DNA of 5,184 nucleotides, taken from contig JALXES010000067.1 of the NCBI GenBank assembly GCA_027069365.1, positions 1 through 5,184 of the forward strand. The letters are read 5' to 3'. Of the stretch, positions 1-5,184 are shown in pieces (position 1 is the first letter of the stretch; each line of letters opens with the position of its first letter). The stretch comes from Candidatus Moraniibacteriota bacterium. Lineage in GTDB: Bacteria > Patescibacteriota > Minisyncoccia > Moranbacterales > GCA-2747515. The position numbers and the translations under genes are program-made. The notes beneath the pieces are model-generated. The model did no database searches. It was given only the letters and a program-made list of their open reading frames with translations, and was not told where the DNA came from.

Positions 1-80
1 ATTGGCGTGTGTGTGAGGAACGATTGACGACAGCATCATAACGGCCGATGGAAGTAGCAGCGCGTGGCGCATAGGGGAGA

Positions 81-106
81 GTTATTTGGAGAATATCTAA
101 TTTATC
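81..106 (+). promoter_or_regulatory. AT-rich candidate promoter zone upstream of nrdA
   Basis: This is the only clearly AT-rich stretch of the leader. It contains TCTAAT (96-101), five of six bases of the sigma-70 -10 consensus but lacking the important second-position A. No good -35 lies 16-18 nt upstream. A start point near 108 would place the Shine-Dalgarno-like site at 119-126 early in the mRNA. No NrdR-box palindrome is recognisable. The assignment rests on composition and position only. Confidence 0.2.
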
Positions 107-118
107 AGCAACACAAAG

Positions 119-126
119 AGAAGGTG
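119..126 (+). promoter_or_regulatory. Shine-Dalgarno-like site, too far from nrdA to serve it directly
   Basis: AGAAGGTG matches seven of eight bases of the anti-SD complement AGGAGGTG and is the best ribosome binding site in the leader. It lies about 55 nt before the nrdA ATG, well beyond working distance. It is 4 nt (counted from GG) before an ATG at 129 and 9 nt before a GTG at 134. Both of those open very short frames that run into the nrdA start. The nrdA ATG itself is preceded only by TTAAAAGAACATT, which has no purine-rich SD core. Confidence 0.4.
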
Positions 127-133
127 TGATGTC

Positions 134-184
134 GTGGGGGTACATTGCACGCACTGTTTTGTGTGCGTTAAAAGAACATTATGA
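134..184 (+). CDS. Possible 16-codon Cys-rich leader peptide coupled to nrdA
   Basis: A GTG at 134 lies 9 nt after the SD-like AGAAGGTG and opens a 16-codon frame reading MGVHCTHCFVCVKRTL. Its TGA (182-184) overlaps the nrdA ATG as ATGA, the classic arrangement for translational coupling. The peptide has three cysteines spaced CxxCxxC. A 6-bp inverted repeat (149-154 with 163-168) lies inside it. The frame is short enough to occur by chance, and a competing frame starts at 129. What is seen is the SD, the spacing and the overlap. That the peptide is made, or controls nrdA, is inference. I know of no family it belongs to. Confidence 0.25.
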   Translation: MGVHCTHCFVCVKRTL

Positions 185-2799
185 CCATCACTAAAATCAA
201 GAAGCGCAACGGGGACATCGTAGCTTTTGACCGTACACGCATAGAAAATGCCATCCGCAAAGCCTGTGTGGCTGTGGGGGCGGAGTGTGAATTTGCAACA
301 ACGCTCACGGATGATATTGTGGAGGATGTTGCAGCGATTTTTGATGATCATACACATGAGCATGTGCCAACTGTGGAGCAGGTGCAGGACTGCGTGGAGC
401 GGCACCTTGTCAAAATCAACCAATACGAAGTGGCAAAAGCCTACATCTTGTACCGGGATAAGCGCGCCGAAGACCGCGAGGAGAAGCATGAGGAGTTGAT
501 GCGGCAATTTGACAAGCGTGCGCTGAAGGTTGAGAAGTCTAACGGCAAGTTGGAAAAATTTGACTTAAAGAAAGTCAAAAAAGTGTTTGATCGTAGTGCA
601 GGAGAGTACAAAAAGGTGTGTCGCTTTGCAGATTTTGTGGAGGCGTTCAAGCGTAACCTCGTGGAGGGTATCAAGACATCAGATATCAACAAGCTGATGG
701 TCAAGACGTGCATTGATTTGGTATCCATCAACAACACCGCATGGCAGCACATTGCTGCACGCATTGCGCTGGGCGACCTGTACAAGCAGGCGACAAAAAA
801 CCGTGGCATTAGCATGAAGGAAATCTACACGCCACAGTCCTACAAAGCGCTTGTGGATGAGTACATCAAAGAGGGTTTGTACTACAAGGATTTCTACAAG
901 TACTACTCGGAAGAGGATATCCTGGAGGCCGGCAAGCACTTGTCACTGGACACGGATCATGCGTATGAGTACACGACAATCCTGTCTCTCGCAAAGCGCT
1001 ACTTGCTCAAGAGTGGGGGCGCGGTCAAGGAGTTGCCACAGGAGATGTATATGTCGGTGGCGCTGTTCTTGGCCATCCCCGAAAAAGCAGAGAACCGCTT
1101 GGCGTTTGCGCTGAAAATCTACGAGCACTGCAGCACACAGCGCATCTCGCTGCCGACCCCGACACTGCTGAACTCCCGCACAAACTACCACCAACTCTCC
1201 AGCTGCTTCAAGATCAACATTGATGACGACTTGCGGGCAATCTATCACGGCGTGGAGAACATGGCGCAGATTTCCAAGTTCGGCGGCGGTGTTGGTGTGT
1301 ACTTGGGCAACATCCGTGCGCGCGGTGCGATGATTCGCGGCGTGCATGGGGCGTCCGGTGGTGTGAACCCATGGATCAAAGTCATCAACGACACAGCAAT
1401 TGCCGTCAATCAACTGGGCGCGCGATTGGGTGCTATCAGTGTGACACTGGACATGTGGCACCACGACATCTACGACTTCCTTGATTTGCAGACGGAGACG
1501 GGGGATATCCGCGCCAAGGCGTTTGACGTCTTCCCGGCGGTCTCCATCCCGGACTTGTTCATGGAGCGCCTCAAGGAGGATGCAGACTGGACGCTCTTTG
1601 ATCCGCATGAGATTAGCGTCTTCTATGGCACACGACTACAGGACCATTTTGGCGAAGATTTTGTGAAGCTCTATACGAAGCTGGAGAAGGACGAGCGCCT
1701 TGTGTTGCGCAAGACCGTCAAGGCAAAGGAGCTTTTTAAGAAGTTCCTCAAGACGACGGTGGAAACCGGCATGCCGTATGTCTTTTTCCGCGACACGGTC
1801 AATCGTCTGAACCCCAACAAGCACGCCGGCAACGTCTACTCCACACAACTGTGTACGGAAATCTGCCAAAATACCTCGCCGACGAAGTTTGTGGAAGAGG
1901 ACATTGAGGACGGCAAGATTGTCATTCGCTATGAGCCGGGAGACTTGGTCGTGTGCAACCTTGCCTCCATCAATGTGGCAAAAGTCTACGAAGAGAAGGT
2001 GATCAAGCAGGTCTTGCCGGTGGTCATGCGCGTGTTGGACAATGTTATTACGCTGAACTATTACCCGATTAAGGAAGCGGAGCGCACGGCGCTGCGCTAT
2101 CGTAGCGTCGGATTGGGCTACTTGGGTCTTGCGGAGTATCTGGCGACGCGCAAGCTGGCCTATGAAAGCCCGGAGGCACGTGCAAAAGTGGATGCACTGT
2201 TTGAGCGCTACACGTTCCACACCTACCGTGCATCGGTGGACTTGGCAAAGGAGCGCGGCGCCTACGCATTGTACGAGGGGAGTGAGTACAGCAAGGGCAT
2301 GCTCCTTGGTCACGATGTGACGTGGTTTGTTGCCAAAAACGAGAAGCGTGCCAAGGGGTGGGAGAAGCTCTTTGCGGATATGAAGGAGTATGGTGTGCGC
2401 TTTGGCTACCATACGGCACCGGCGCCGAACACCTCAACATCCGGTATTGTGGGCACGACAGCGGCGCTGCTGCCTATCTACAAGCGGTACTTTGTGGAAA
2501 CAAACCTCTCCAGTCCGACGGTACGCGTGGCACCAAAACTCAATAAAGAGAACTTCTGGTACTACAAGGAGTACACCAGCATGGATATGAAGGATGTGAT
2601 TGACATGATCAGTGTCATCTACCAGTGGGTGGACCAATCCATCAGCTTTGAGTGGATGATTGACCCGGCACAGACATCCCCGGCGCAGCTCTACGGCTAC
2701 TATATGCAGGCCTGGGAACAGGGCATCAAGACAGTCTACTATGTGCGCTCACTCTCCGGGGAGGTGGATACGAATGTGTGTGTCAGTTGCAGTGGATAG
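181..2799 (+). CDS. nrdA: Ribonucleoside-diphosphate reductase, class Ia large (alpha) subunit
   Basis: This cytosolic enzyme reduces ribonucleoside diphosphates to deoxyribonucleotides together with NrdB. The protein is 872 residues, longer than E. coli NrdA (about 760), because two ATP-cone domains stand in tandem. The first spans residues about 2-96 and starts with KIKKRNG. The second, about 116-205, aligns with the single E. coli cone and carries GIKTSDI. A charged linker (about 94-115) joins them. The catalytic barrel follows. It has redox cysteine C342 in LSSC, the thiyl-radical cysteine C558 with E560 in QLCTEI, the second redox cysteine C592 in VVCNLASIN, a phosphate-binding loop APNTSTS (748-754), and the radical-transfer pair Y853-Y854. 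The C-terminal shuttle pair is C867 and C870 (CVSC). Two positions differ from the usual pattern: Q556 replaces the active-site Asn (E. coli N437), and L764 replaces the Glu of the common IEP motif. Start: ATG at 181 opens directly onto the ATP cone, although its SD is poor. nrdB follows after 101 nt. Confidence 0.97.
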   Translation: MTITKIKKRNGDIVAFDRTRIENAIRKACVAVGAECEFATTLTDDIVEDVAAIFDDHTHEHVPTVEQVQDCVERHLVKINQYEVAKAYILYRDKRAEDREEKHEELMRQFDKRALKVEKSNGKLEKFDLKKVKKVFDRSAGEYKKVCRFADFVEAFKRNLVEGIKTSDINKLMVKTCIDLVSINNTAWQHIAARIALGDLYKQATKNRGISMKEIYTPQSYKALVDEYIKEGLYYKDFYKYYSEEDILEAGKHLSLDTDHAYEYTTILSLAKRYLLKSGGAVKELPQEMYMSVALFLAIPEKAENRLAFALKIYEHCSTQRISLPTPTLLNSRTNYHQLSSCFKINIDDDLRAIYHGVENMAQISKFGGGVGVYLGNIRARGAMIRGVHGASGGVNPWIKVINDTAIAVNQLGARLGAISVTLDMWHHDIYDFLDLQTETGDIRAKAFDVFPAVSIPDLFMERLKEDADWTLFDPHEISVFYGTRLQDHFGEDFVKLYTKLEKDERLVLRKTVKAKELFKKFLKTTVETGMPYVFFRDTVNRLNPNKHAGNVYSTQLCTEICQNTSPTKFVEEDIEDGKIVIRYEPGDLVVCNLASINVAKVYEEKVIKQVLPVVMRVLDNVITLNYYPIKEAERTALRYRSVGLGYLGLAEYLATRKLAYESPEARAKVDALFERYTFHTYRASVDLAKERGAYALYEGSEYSKGMLLGHDVTWFVAKNEKRAKGWEKLFADMKEYGVRFGYHTAPAPNTSTSGIVGTTAALLPIYKRYFVETNLSSPTVRVAPKLNKENFWYYKEYTSMDMKDVIDMISVIYQWVDQSISFEWMIDPAQTSPAQLYGYYMQAWEQGIKTVYYVRSLSGEVDTNVCVSCSG

Positions 2800-2800
2800 G

Positions 2801-2873
2801 TGAGCTGTGAGTGATGAGTCATGAGTTGCGAGAGCAGATGAGTGGCGAGTCATGAGTGGTGAGTTATGCGTAA
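2801..2873 (+). repeat. Degenerate 7-nt tandem repeat between nrdA and nrdB
   Basis: Starting two bases after the nrdA stop, the sequence parses into heptads with consensus TGAGTNN: TGAGCTG, TGAGTGA, TGAGTCA, TGAGTTG, CGAGAGC, then a 3-nt insertion AGA, then TGAGTGG, CGAGTCA, TGAGTGG, TGAGTTA and TGCGTAA. That is ten units. A higher-order period of 31 nt (four heptads plus three) relates 2808-2838 to 2839-2869, and the 11-mer GAGTCATGAGT occurs exactly at 2816 and 2847. Seven is not a multiple of three and stops occur throughout, so the array is non-coding. It fills about three quarters of the gap between two genes whose products act in one complex. Its function is unknown. Confidence 0.85.
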
Positions 2874-2886
2874 AGACGTTTAAGTT

Positions 2887-2891
2887 AAGGA
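2887..2891 (+). promoter_or_regulatory. Ribosome binding site of nrdB
   Basis: AAGGA ends 9 nt before the ATG at 2901, a normal distance. It supports that ATG over the in-frame ATG three codons later at 2910. It lies just past the heptad repeat, so nrdB can initiate independently and need not be coupled to the end of nrdA. Confidence 0.75.
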
Positions 2892-2900
2892 ACAACACGT

Positions 2901-3941
2901 ATGAGTACAATGCATGCCAATAAGATTTTTAATCCTGCCGGTGACGACACGATAGCGTCCCGCACCATTATCAAGGGCGATACGACGGGCTTGTTTAACT
3001 TAAATGCGGTGAAGTACCAGTGGGCCAAGTCGCTGTATCAAGTGATGATCGGCAACTTCTGGGTACCGGAAAAAGTCAGTGGACTTAAAGATGATGCCCG
3101 CATGTTTCAGTCGGACCTCTCACCGGAGGAACAGAAGGCCTACAAGGGCATCCTCTCGTTTCTGACGTTTCTGGATTCCATCCAGACAGTAAACCTGCCG
3201 CACTTCAATGACTACATCACCAGCCCGGAAGTAAACCTCATCCTCTCCATTCAGGCCTATCAGGAGGCCATCCACTCGCAGTCCTATGCGACAATTCTGG
3301 AGACAGTTGTGGACTCCAAGGAGCGTGAGGAGATCTACTACTTCTGGCGCACGGACAAAATCCTTCTGGAGCGCAATAAGTACATTGGACAAATCTACCA
3401 AGATTTCCTGGACACGCCAACAGATGCAAACTTCTTCCGCGGCATCGTGGCAAACTATCTCCTGGAGTCGCTGTACTTCTACAATGGCTTTGCGTTCTTT
3501 GACACGCTGGTGGATCAAAGCAAAATGCAGGCAACCGGACGCATGATTGCCTACATTCGTCGTGATGAGCTCACGCACGTGACAATCTTTGCCAACATCA
3601 TCCGCGAGATTAAGAACGAGTTTCCGGATATCTATGATGAAAAAGTCATCCGCAGCATGATGCGCACCGCTGTCAAGCAGGAAATTGAGTGGAGTACACA
3701 CATCCTCGGTGACCGCATCCCTGGCATCAACGGTGAGACGACGCGCGCATACACACAGTGGCTTGCCAACCAGCGCTTGGAGATGCTCAACATCGCACCA
3801 CTGTACCCGGACGCCATTGACAATCCGTATAAACACCTAGACCGCTTGCAGGACACCAACAGCGACAAAGGCAACTTCTTTGAAACCACGGTTGTCAATT
3901 ACACGCAGTCTTCCAGCATGAACGGTAGCTGGGACTTCTAA
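2901..3941 (+). CDS. nrdB: Ribonucleoside-diphosphate reductase, class Ia small (beta) subunit
   Basis: This is the 346-residue radical-generating subunit, which houses the di-iron centre and tyrosyl radical that start catalysis in NrdA. All expected ligands are present: D92 (FLDSIQ), E122 and H125 (QEAIHSQSY), E189 (YLLESLYFY), and E223 and H226 (RRDELTH). The spacings within the E-x-x-H motifs and between E189 and E223 match E. coli NrdB. The radical tyrosine is Y129, at the E. coli Y122 position, so this is a class Ia enzyme and not the tyrosine-less class Ic type known from Chlamydia. W54 corresponds to E. coli W48. The tail has Y334, probably the inter-subunit radical-transfer tyrosine (E. 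coli Y356), and ends SSSMNGSWDF, the part that docks into NrdA in this family. Length is typical. The gene follows nrdA on the same strand, very likely in one transcript, and a hairpin lies shortly after its TAA. Confidence 0.97.
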   Translation: MSTMHANKIFNPAGDDTIASRTIIKGDTTGLFNLNAVKYQWAKSLYQVMIGNFWVPEKVSGLKDDARMFQSDLSPEEQKAYKGILSFLTFLDSIQTVNLPHFNDYITSPEVNLILSIQAYQEAIHSQSYATILETVVDSKEREEIYYFWRTDKILLERNKYIGQIYQDFLDTPTDANFFRGIVANYLLESLYFYNGFAFFDTLVDQSKMQATGRMIAYIRRDELTHVTIFANIIREIKNEFPDIYDEKVIRSMMRTAVKQEIEWSTHILGDRIPGINGETTRAYTQWLANQRLEMLNIAPLYPDAIDNPYKHLDRLQDTNSDKGNFFETTVVNYTQSSSMNGSWDF

Positions 3942-3958
3942 GACCACCTTTTCTGCCG

Positions 3959-3983
3959 CACACCTCGCCCCGCACGAGGTGTG
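3959..3983 (+). terminator. Perfect 9-bp hairpin after nrdB, candidate terminator
   Basis: CACACCTCG (3959-3967) pairs without mismatch with CGAGGTGTG (3975-3983) around a 7-nt loop, CCCCGCA. It starts 18 nt after the nrdB stop and is followed by TTTGTGG, so the U-tract is very short. An outer pairing of ACCAC (3943-3947) with GTGGT (3987-3991) is possible. It may be a weak or partial intrinsic terminator, or a processing or stability element at the 3' end of nrdAB. The next gene starts only 19 nt beyond it, so attenuation between the genes is also possible. Confidence 0.5.
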
Positions 3984-3993
3984 TTTGTGGTAT

Positions 3994-3998
3994 GGTGA
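3994..3998 (+). promoter_or_regulatory. Ribosome binding site of the RluD-type gene, deciding the start
   Basis: GGTGA matches part of the anti-SD complement AGGAGGTGA, with its GG 7 nt before the ATG at 4003. This favours ATG 4003 over the in-frame GTG at 3979. That GTG lies inside the right arm of the hairpin and would add eight residues unrelated to the S4 domain. Confidence 0.6.
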
Positions 3999-4002
3999 AG
4001 AT

Positions 4003-5022
4003 ATGCAACAAACAGCAATAGTACAACTGGTCGTAGATGAGGCCTCTGCCGGCATGCGTTTGGACCGTTTTGTGGCAGCGCAGCGCCTTGTCGCACGAGA
4101 TGGCACCGTGCTCTCGCGCAGTGTACTGCGCCGCGCCATAGATGCTGGCAGTATTCGCGTCAACGAGCAGCGCATCACACCACACTACGCCGTACGTGCC
4201 GGTGATATCGTGACAATTGATGCACGCGTCTTTGTGCGCCGCACAACACTGATGCCGGATGCAGATGTGGCGTATGATGTGCTCTACGCATGCGACGATT
4301 TCCTCATTATCAATAAGCCGCCCGGGCTGCTCGTGCACCCGGTGGGTTTTGACCACGCTGAGCCGACGCTTGCGCATGGCCTACTTGCGCACTATCCAGA
4401 GATTGCAACTGTGGGTGAGGATGCGCTCCGGCCGGGCATCGTTCACCGCCTGGACCGCGAGACGTCCGGTGTAATGGTGGTGGCACGCACGCAACACGCC
4501 TTTGCATTCTTCAAGCATGCGTTTGCACACCACCGTGTGCGCAAGACCTACTACGCGCTTGTGCACAATTGTCCTGTGCCGGAAACGGGTGTGATTGATT
4601 TTCCGATTGCTCGCAGTGTGCGAGGTGACCGTCACCGTGCGTTGCGCACAGAACGCGACAAGCACGCCGGGCGCGTGCGGAGCGCACAAACCGCCTATCG
4701 CGTGATGTGCACCAACGGGACGCTGAGCGCAATCTGTGCGATGCCACGCACCGGGCGTACGCACCAAATTCGCGTGCACATGCATGCGCTGGGCTGTCCA
4801 ATTGTGGGCGACGCACTCTATACACAGCGCCGTACGCAGTCATACCCGATAGCACGCCATGCGCTTCACAGCGGCACACTGGCATTTTGCTACGCAAATC
4901 ACCTGTGGCGCTTCAGCGCGCCGCTGCCGCAGGACATGGCCACGCTGTGGCGTGAGGCGTGCGCCACCACAGCAGTAAAACACAGCATATATTATGCTCC
5001 TGACACATTTCACAAGTCTTGA
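4003..5022 (+). CDS. rluD: RluA-family 23S rRNA pseudouridine synthase, RluD-like
   Basis: This enzyme isomerises uridine to pseudouridine in RNA. RluD of E. coli acts at positions 1911, 1915 and 1917 of 23S rRNA helix 69. From ATG 4003 the protein is 339 residues. An N-terminal S4 RNA-binding domain (about 18-73, MRLDRF to GDIVTID) precedes the catalytic domain. That domain shows INKPPGLLVHP (about 103-113), the catalytic motif GIVHRLDRETSG with Asp D151, the RKTYYALV segment (about 180-187), GRTHQIRVH (251-259) and RHALHS (285-290). The motif wording and the S4 domain fit RluD better than RluA or RluC, but the site specificity is inferred; the related RluC, or a broader RluD paralogue, is the main alternative. 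After the usual family end near LWREAC there is a tail of about 20 residues without recognised motifs. The TGA stop overlaps the -35 of the next gene's promoter. Confidence 0.93.
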   Translation: MQQTAIVQLVVDEASAGMRLDRFVAAQRLVARDGTVLSRSVLRRAIDAGSIRVNEQRITPHYAVRAGDIVTIDARVFVRRTTLMPDADVAYDVLYACDDFLIINKPPGLLVHPVGFDHAEPTLAHGLLAHYPEIATVGEDALRPGIVHRLDRETSGVMVVARTQHAFAFFKHAFAHHRVRKTYYALVHNCPVPETGVIDFPIARSVRGDRHRALRTERDKHAGRVRSAQTAYRVMCTNGTLSAICAMPRTGRTHQIRVHMHALGCPIVGDALYTQRRTQSYPIARHALHSGTLAFCYANHLWRFSAPLPQDMATLWREACATTAVKHSIYYAPDTFHKS

Positions 5023-5048
5023 CGCGCTAATATACGCCATGCTACACT
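5019..5048 (+). promoter_or_regulatory. Sigma-70-type extended -10 promoter for the downstream gene
   Basis: TTGACG (5019-5024, five of six to consensus) is followed after 18 nt by TACACT (5043-5048, four of six, including the key first T, second A and last T). TG at 5040-5041 sits in the extended -10 position. The predicted start near 5055 gives a leader of about 25 nt to the ATG at 5080. The -35 overlaps the TGA of the pseudouridine synthase gene, so the two genes are probably separately transcribed though closely packed. Confidence 0.6.
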
Positions 5049-5079
5049 CACGACAGCAAATGGAGTAATACTCACACAC

Positions 5080-5184
5080 ATGACATCCAAACAAAAATGC
5101 ACGCTCATCCTCTTCATCCTGACACTCCTCCTCACAACAAGCGTGTGGTTTTTTGTGCACAACCGCACGAAACAGTCTGTGCAG
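5080..5184 (+). CDS. N-terminus of a small membrane-anchored protein, cut by the window edge
   Basis: Thirty-five codons are visible and the frame is open at the edge. The protein begins MTSKQK, then a hydrophobic stretch at about residues 8-26 (TLILFILTLLLTTSVWFFV), then HNRTKQSVQ. Lysines before the hydrophobic segment suggest a signal anchor with the N-terminus in the cytoplasm and the rest outside. There is no lipobox and no clear signal-peptidase site. A promoter-like sequence lies upstream. The nearest SD-like GGAG (5062-5065) is 14 nt from the ATG, which is long. The frame is the same as that of the preceding gene, separated by one TGA and 19 sense codons. The family cannot be named from this fragment. 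Confidence 0.65.
   Translation, partial: MTSKQKCTLILFILTLLLTTSVWFFVHNRTKQSVQ

Noticed and set aside
3..41. C-terminal end of an upstream gene (12 codons, then TAA at 39-41)
   Set aside because: All three plus frames close within the first 41 bases and none of the short tails is recognisable, so the choice would be arbitrary.
102..110. TTATCAGCA as a DnaA box upstream of nrdA
   Set aside because: Two of nine bases differ from TTATCCACA and there is no second site nearby, so it is within chance expectation.
1..180. NrdR-box pair, expected for many nrd operons
   Set aside because: No 16-bp palindrome resembling the NrdR consensus could be found in the leader. Control may differ or lie further upstream.
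2801..2873. Heptad repeat as a CRISPR or attachment site
   Set aside because: Units are 7 nt with no spacers, and no cas, integrase or transposase gene is present.
943..3836. Long minus-strand open frames of 221 to 258 codons opposite nrdA and nrdB (943-1608, 1636-2412, 3120-3836)
   Set aside because: They lie wholly antisense to strongly conserved genes, show no recognisable domains, and are the expected mirror of the codon bias on the plus strand.
3979..4002. GTG at 3979 as start of the pseudouridine synthase
   Set aside because: It sits inside the hairpin stem with no SD and adds eight residues unlike the family. ATG 4003 has a well-placed GGTGA.
4984..4998. AGCATA-TAT-TATGCT inverted repeat as a terminator of the pseudouridine synthase gene
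   Set aside because: It is a short AT-rich 6-bp stem inside the coding sequence with no following T-run.

Overview
The window is bacterial DNA of moderate GC content. Three complete plus-strand genes are tightly spaced, and a fourth begins at the right edge. In order they are nrdA (181-2799), nrdB (2901-3941), a RluD-type 23S rRNA pseudouridine synthase (4003-5022), and the first 35 codons of a small membrane-anchored protein (5080 to the edge). The genetic code is standard: the stops are TAG, TAA and TGA, and tryptophans are TGG. The phylum cannot be fixed from the sequence. The reductase resembles the H. pylori-type branch of class I enzymes more than the E. coli enzyme. I see no mobile element, CRISPR array, tRNA or rRNA.

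Layout. Positions 1-180 are a leader with no convincing gene. The leader holds an AT-rich candidate promoter zone, one good Shine-Dalgarno-like site far upstream of nrdA, and two possible mini-ORFs that overlap the nrdA start. The 101-nt gap between nrdA and nrdB is mostly a degenerate 7-nt tandem repeat, followed by a normal ribosome binding site. The 61-nt gap after nrdB holds a perfect 9-bp hairpin, a candidate terminator, and then the ribosome binding site of the pseudouridine synthase gene. A promoter-like sequence straddles the TGA of that gene and probably drives the last, partial gene.

Function. NrdA and NrdB form a class Ia ribonucleotide reductase. NrdB carries the di-iron site and the radical tyrosine. 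NrdA carries the catalytic cysteine, the redox cysteines and two tandem ATP-cone domains for allosteric control. Together they make deoxyribonucleotides for DNA synthesis. The pseudouridine synthase modifies large-subunit rRNA and is probably a neighbour rather than a functional partner.

The window looks mostly like ordinary core metabolism, and I did not find a convincing undescribed system. The points most worth a second look are the heptad repeat inside the nrdAB operon, a Gln where class I reductases normally have an active-site Asn (NrdA Q556), and a possible Cys-rich leader peptide whose stop overlaps the nrdA start as ATGA.
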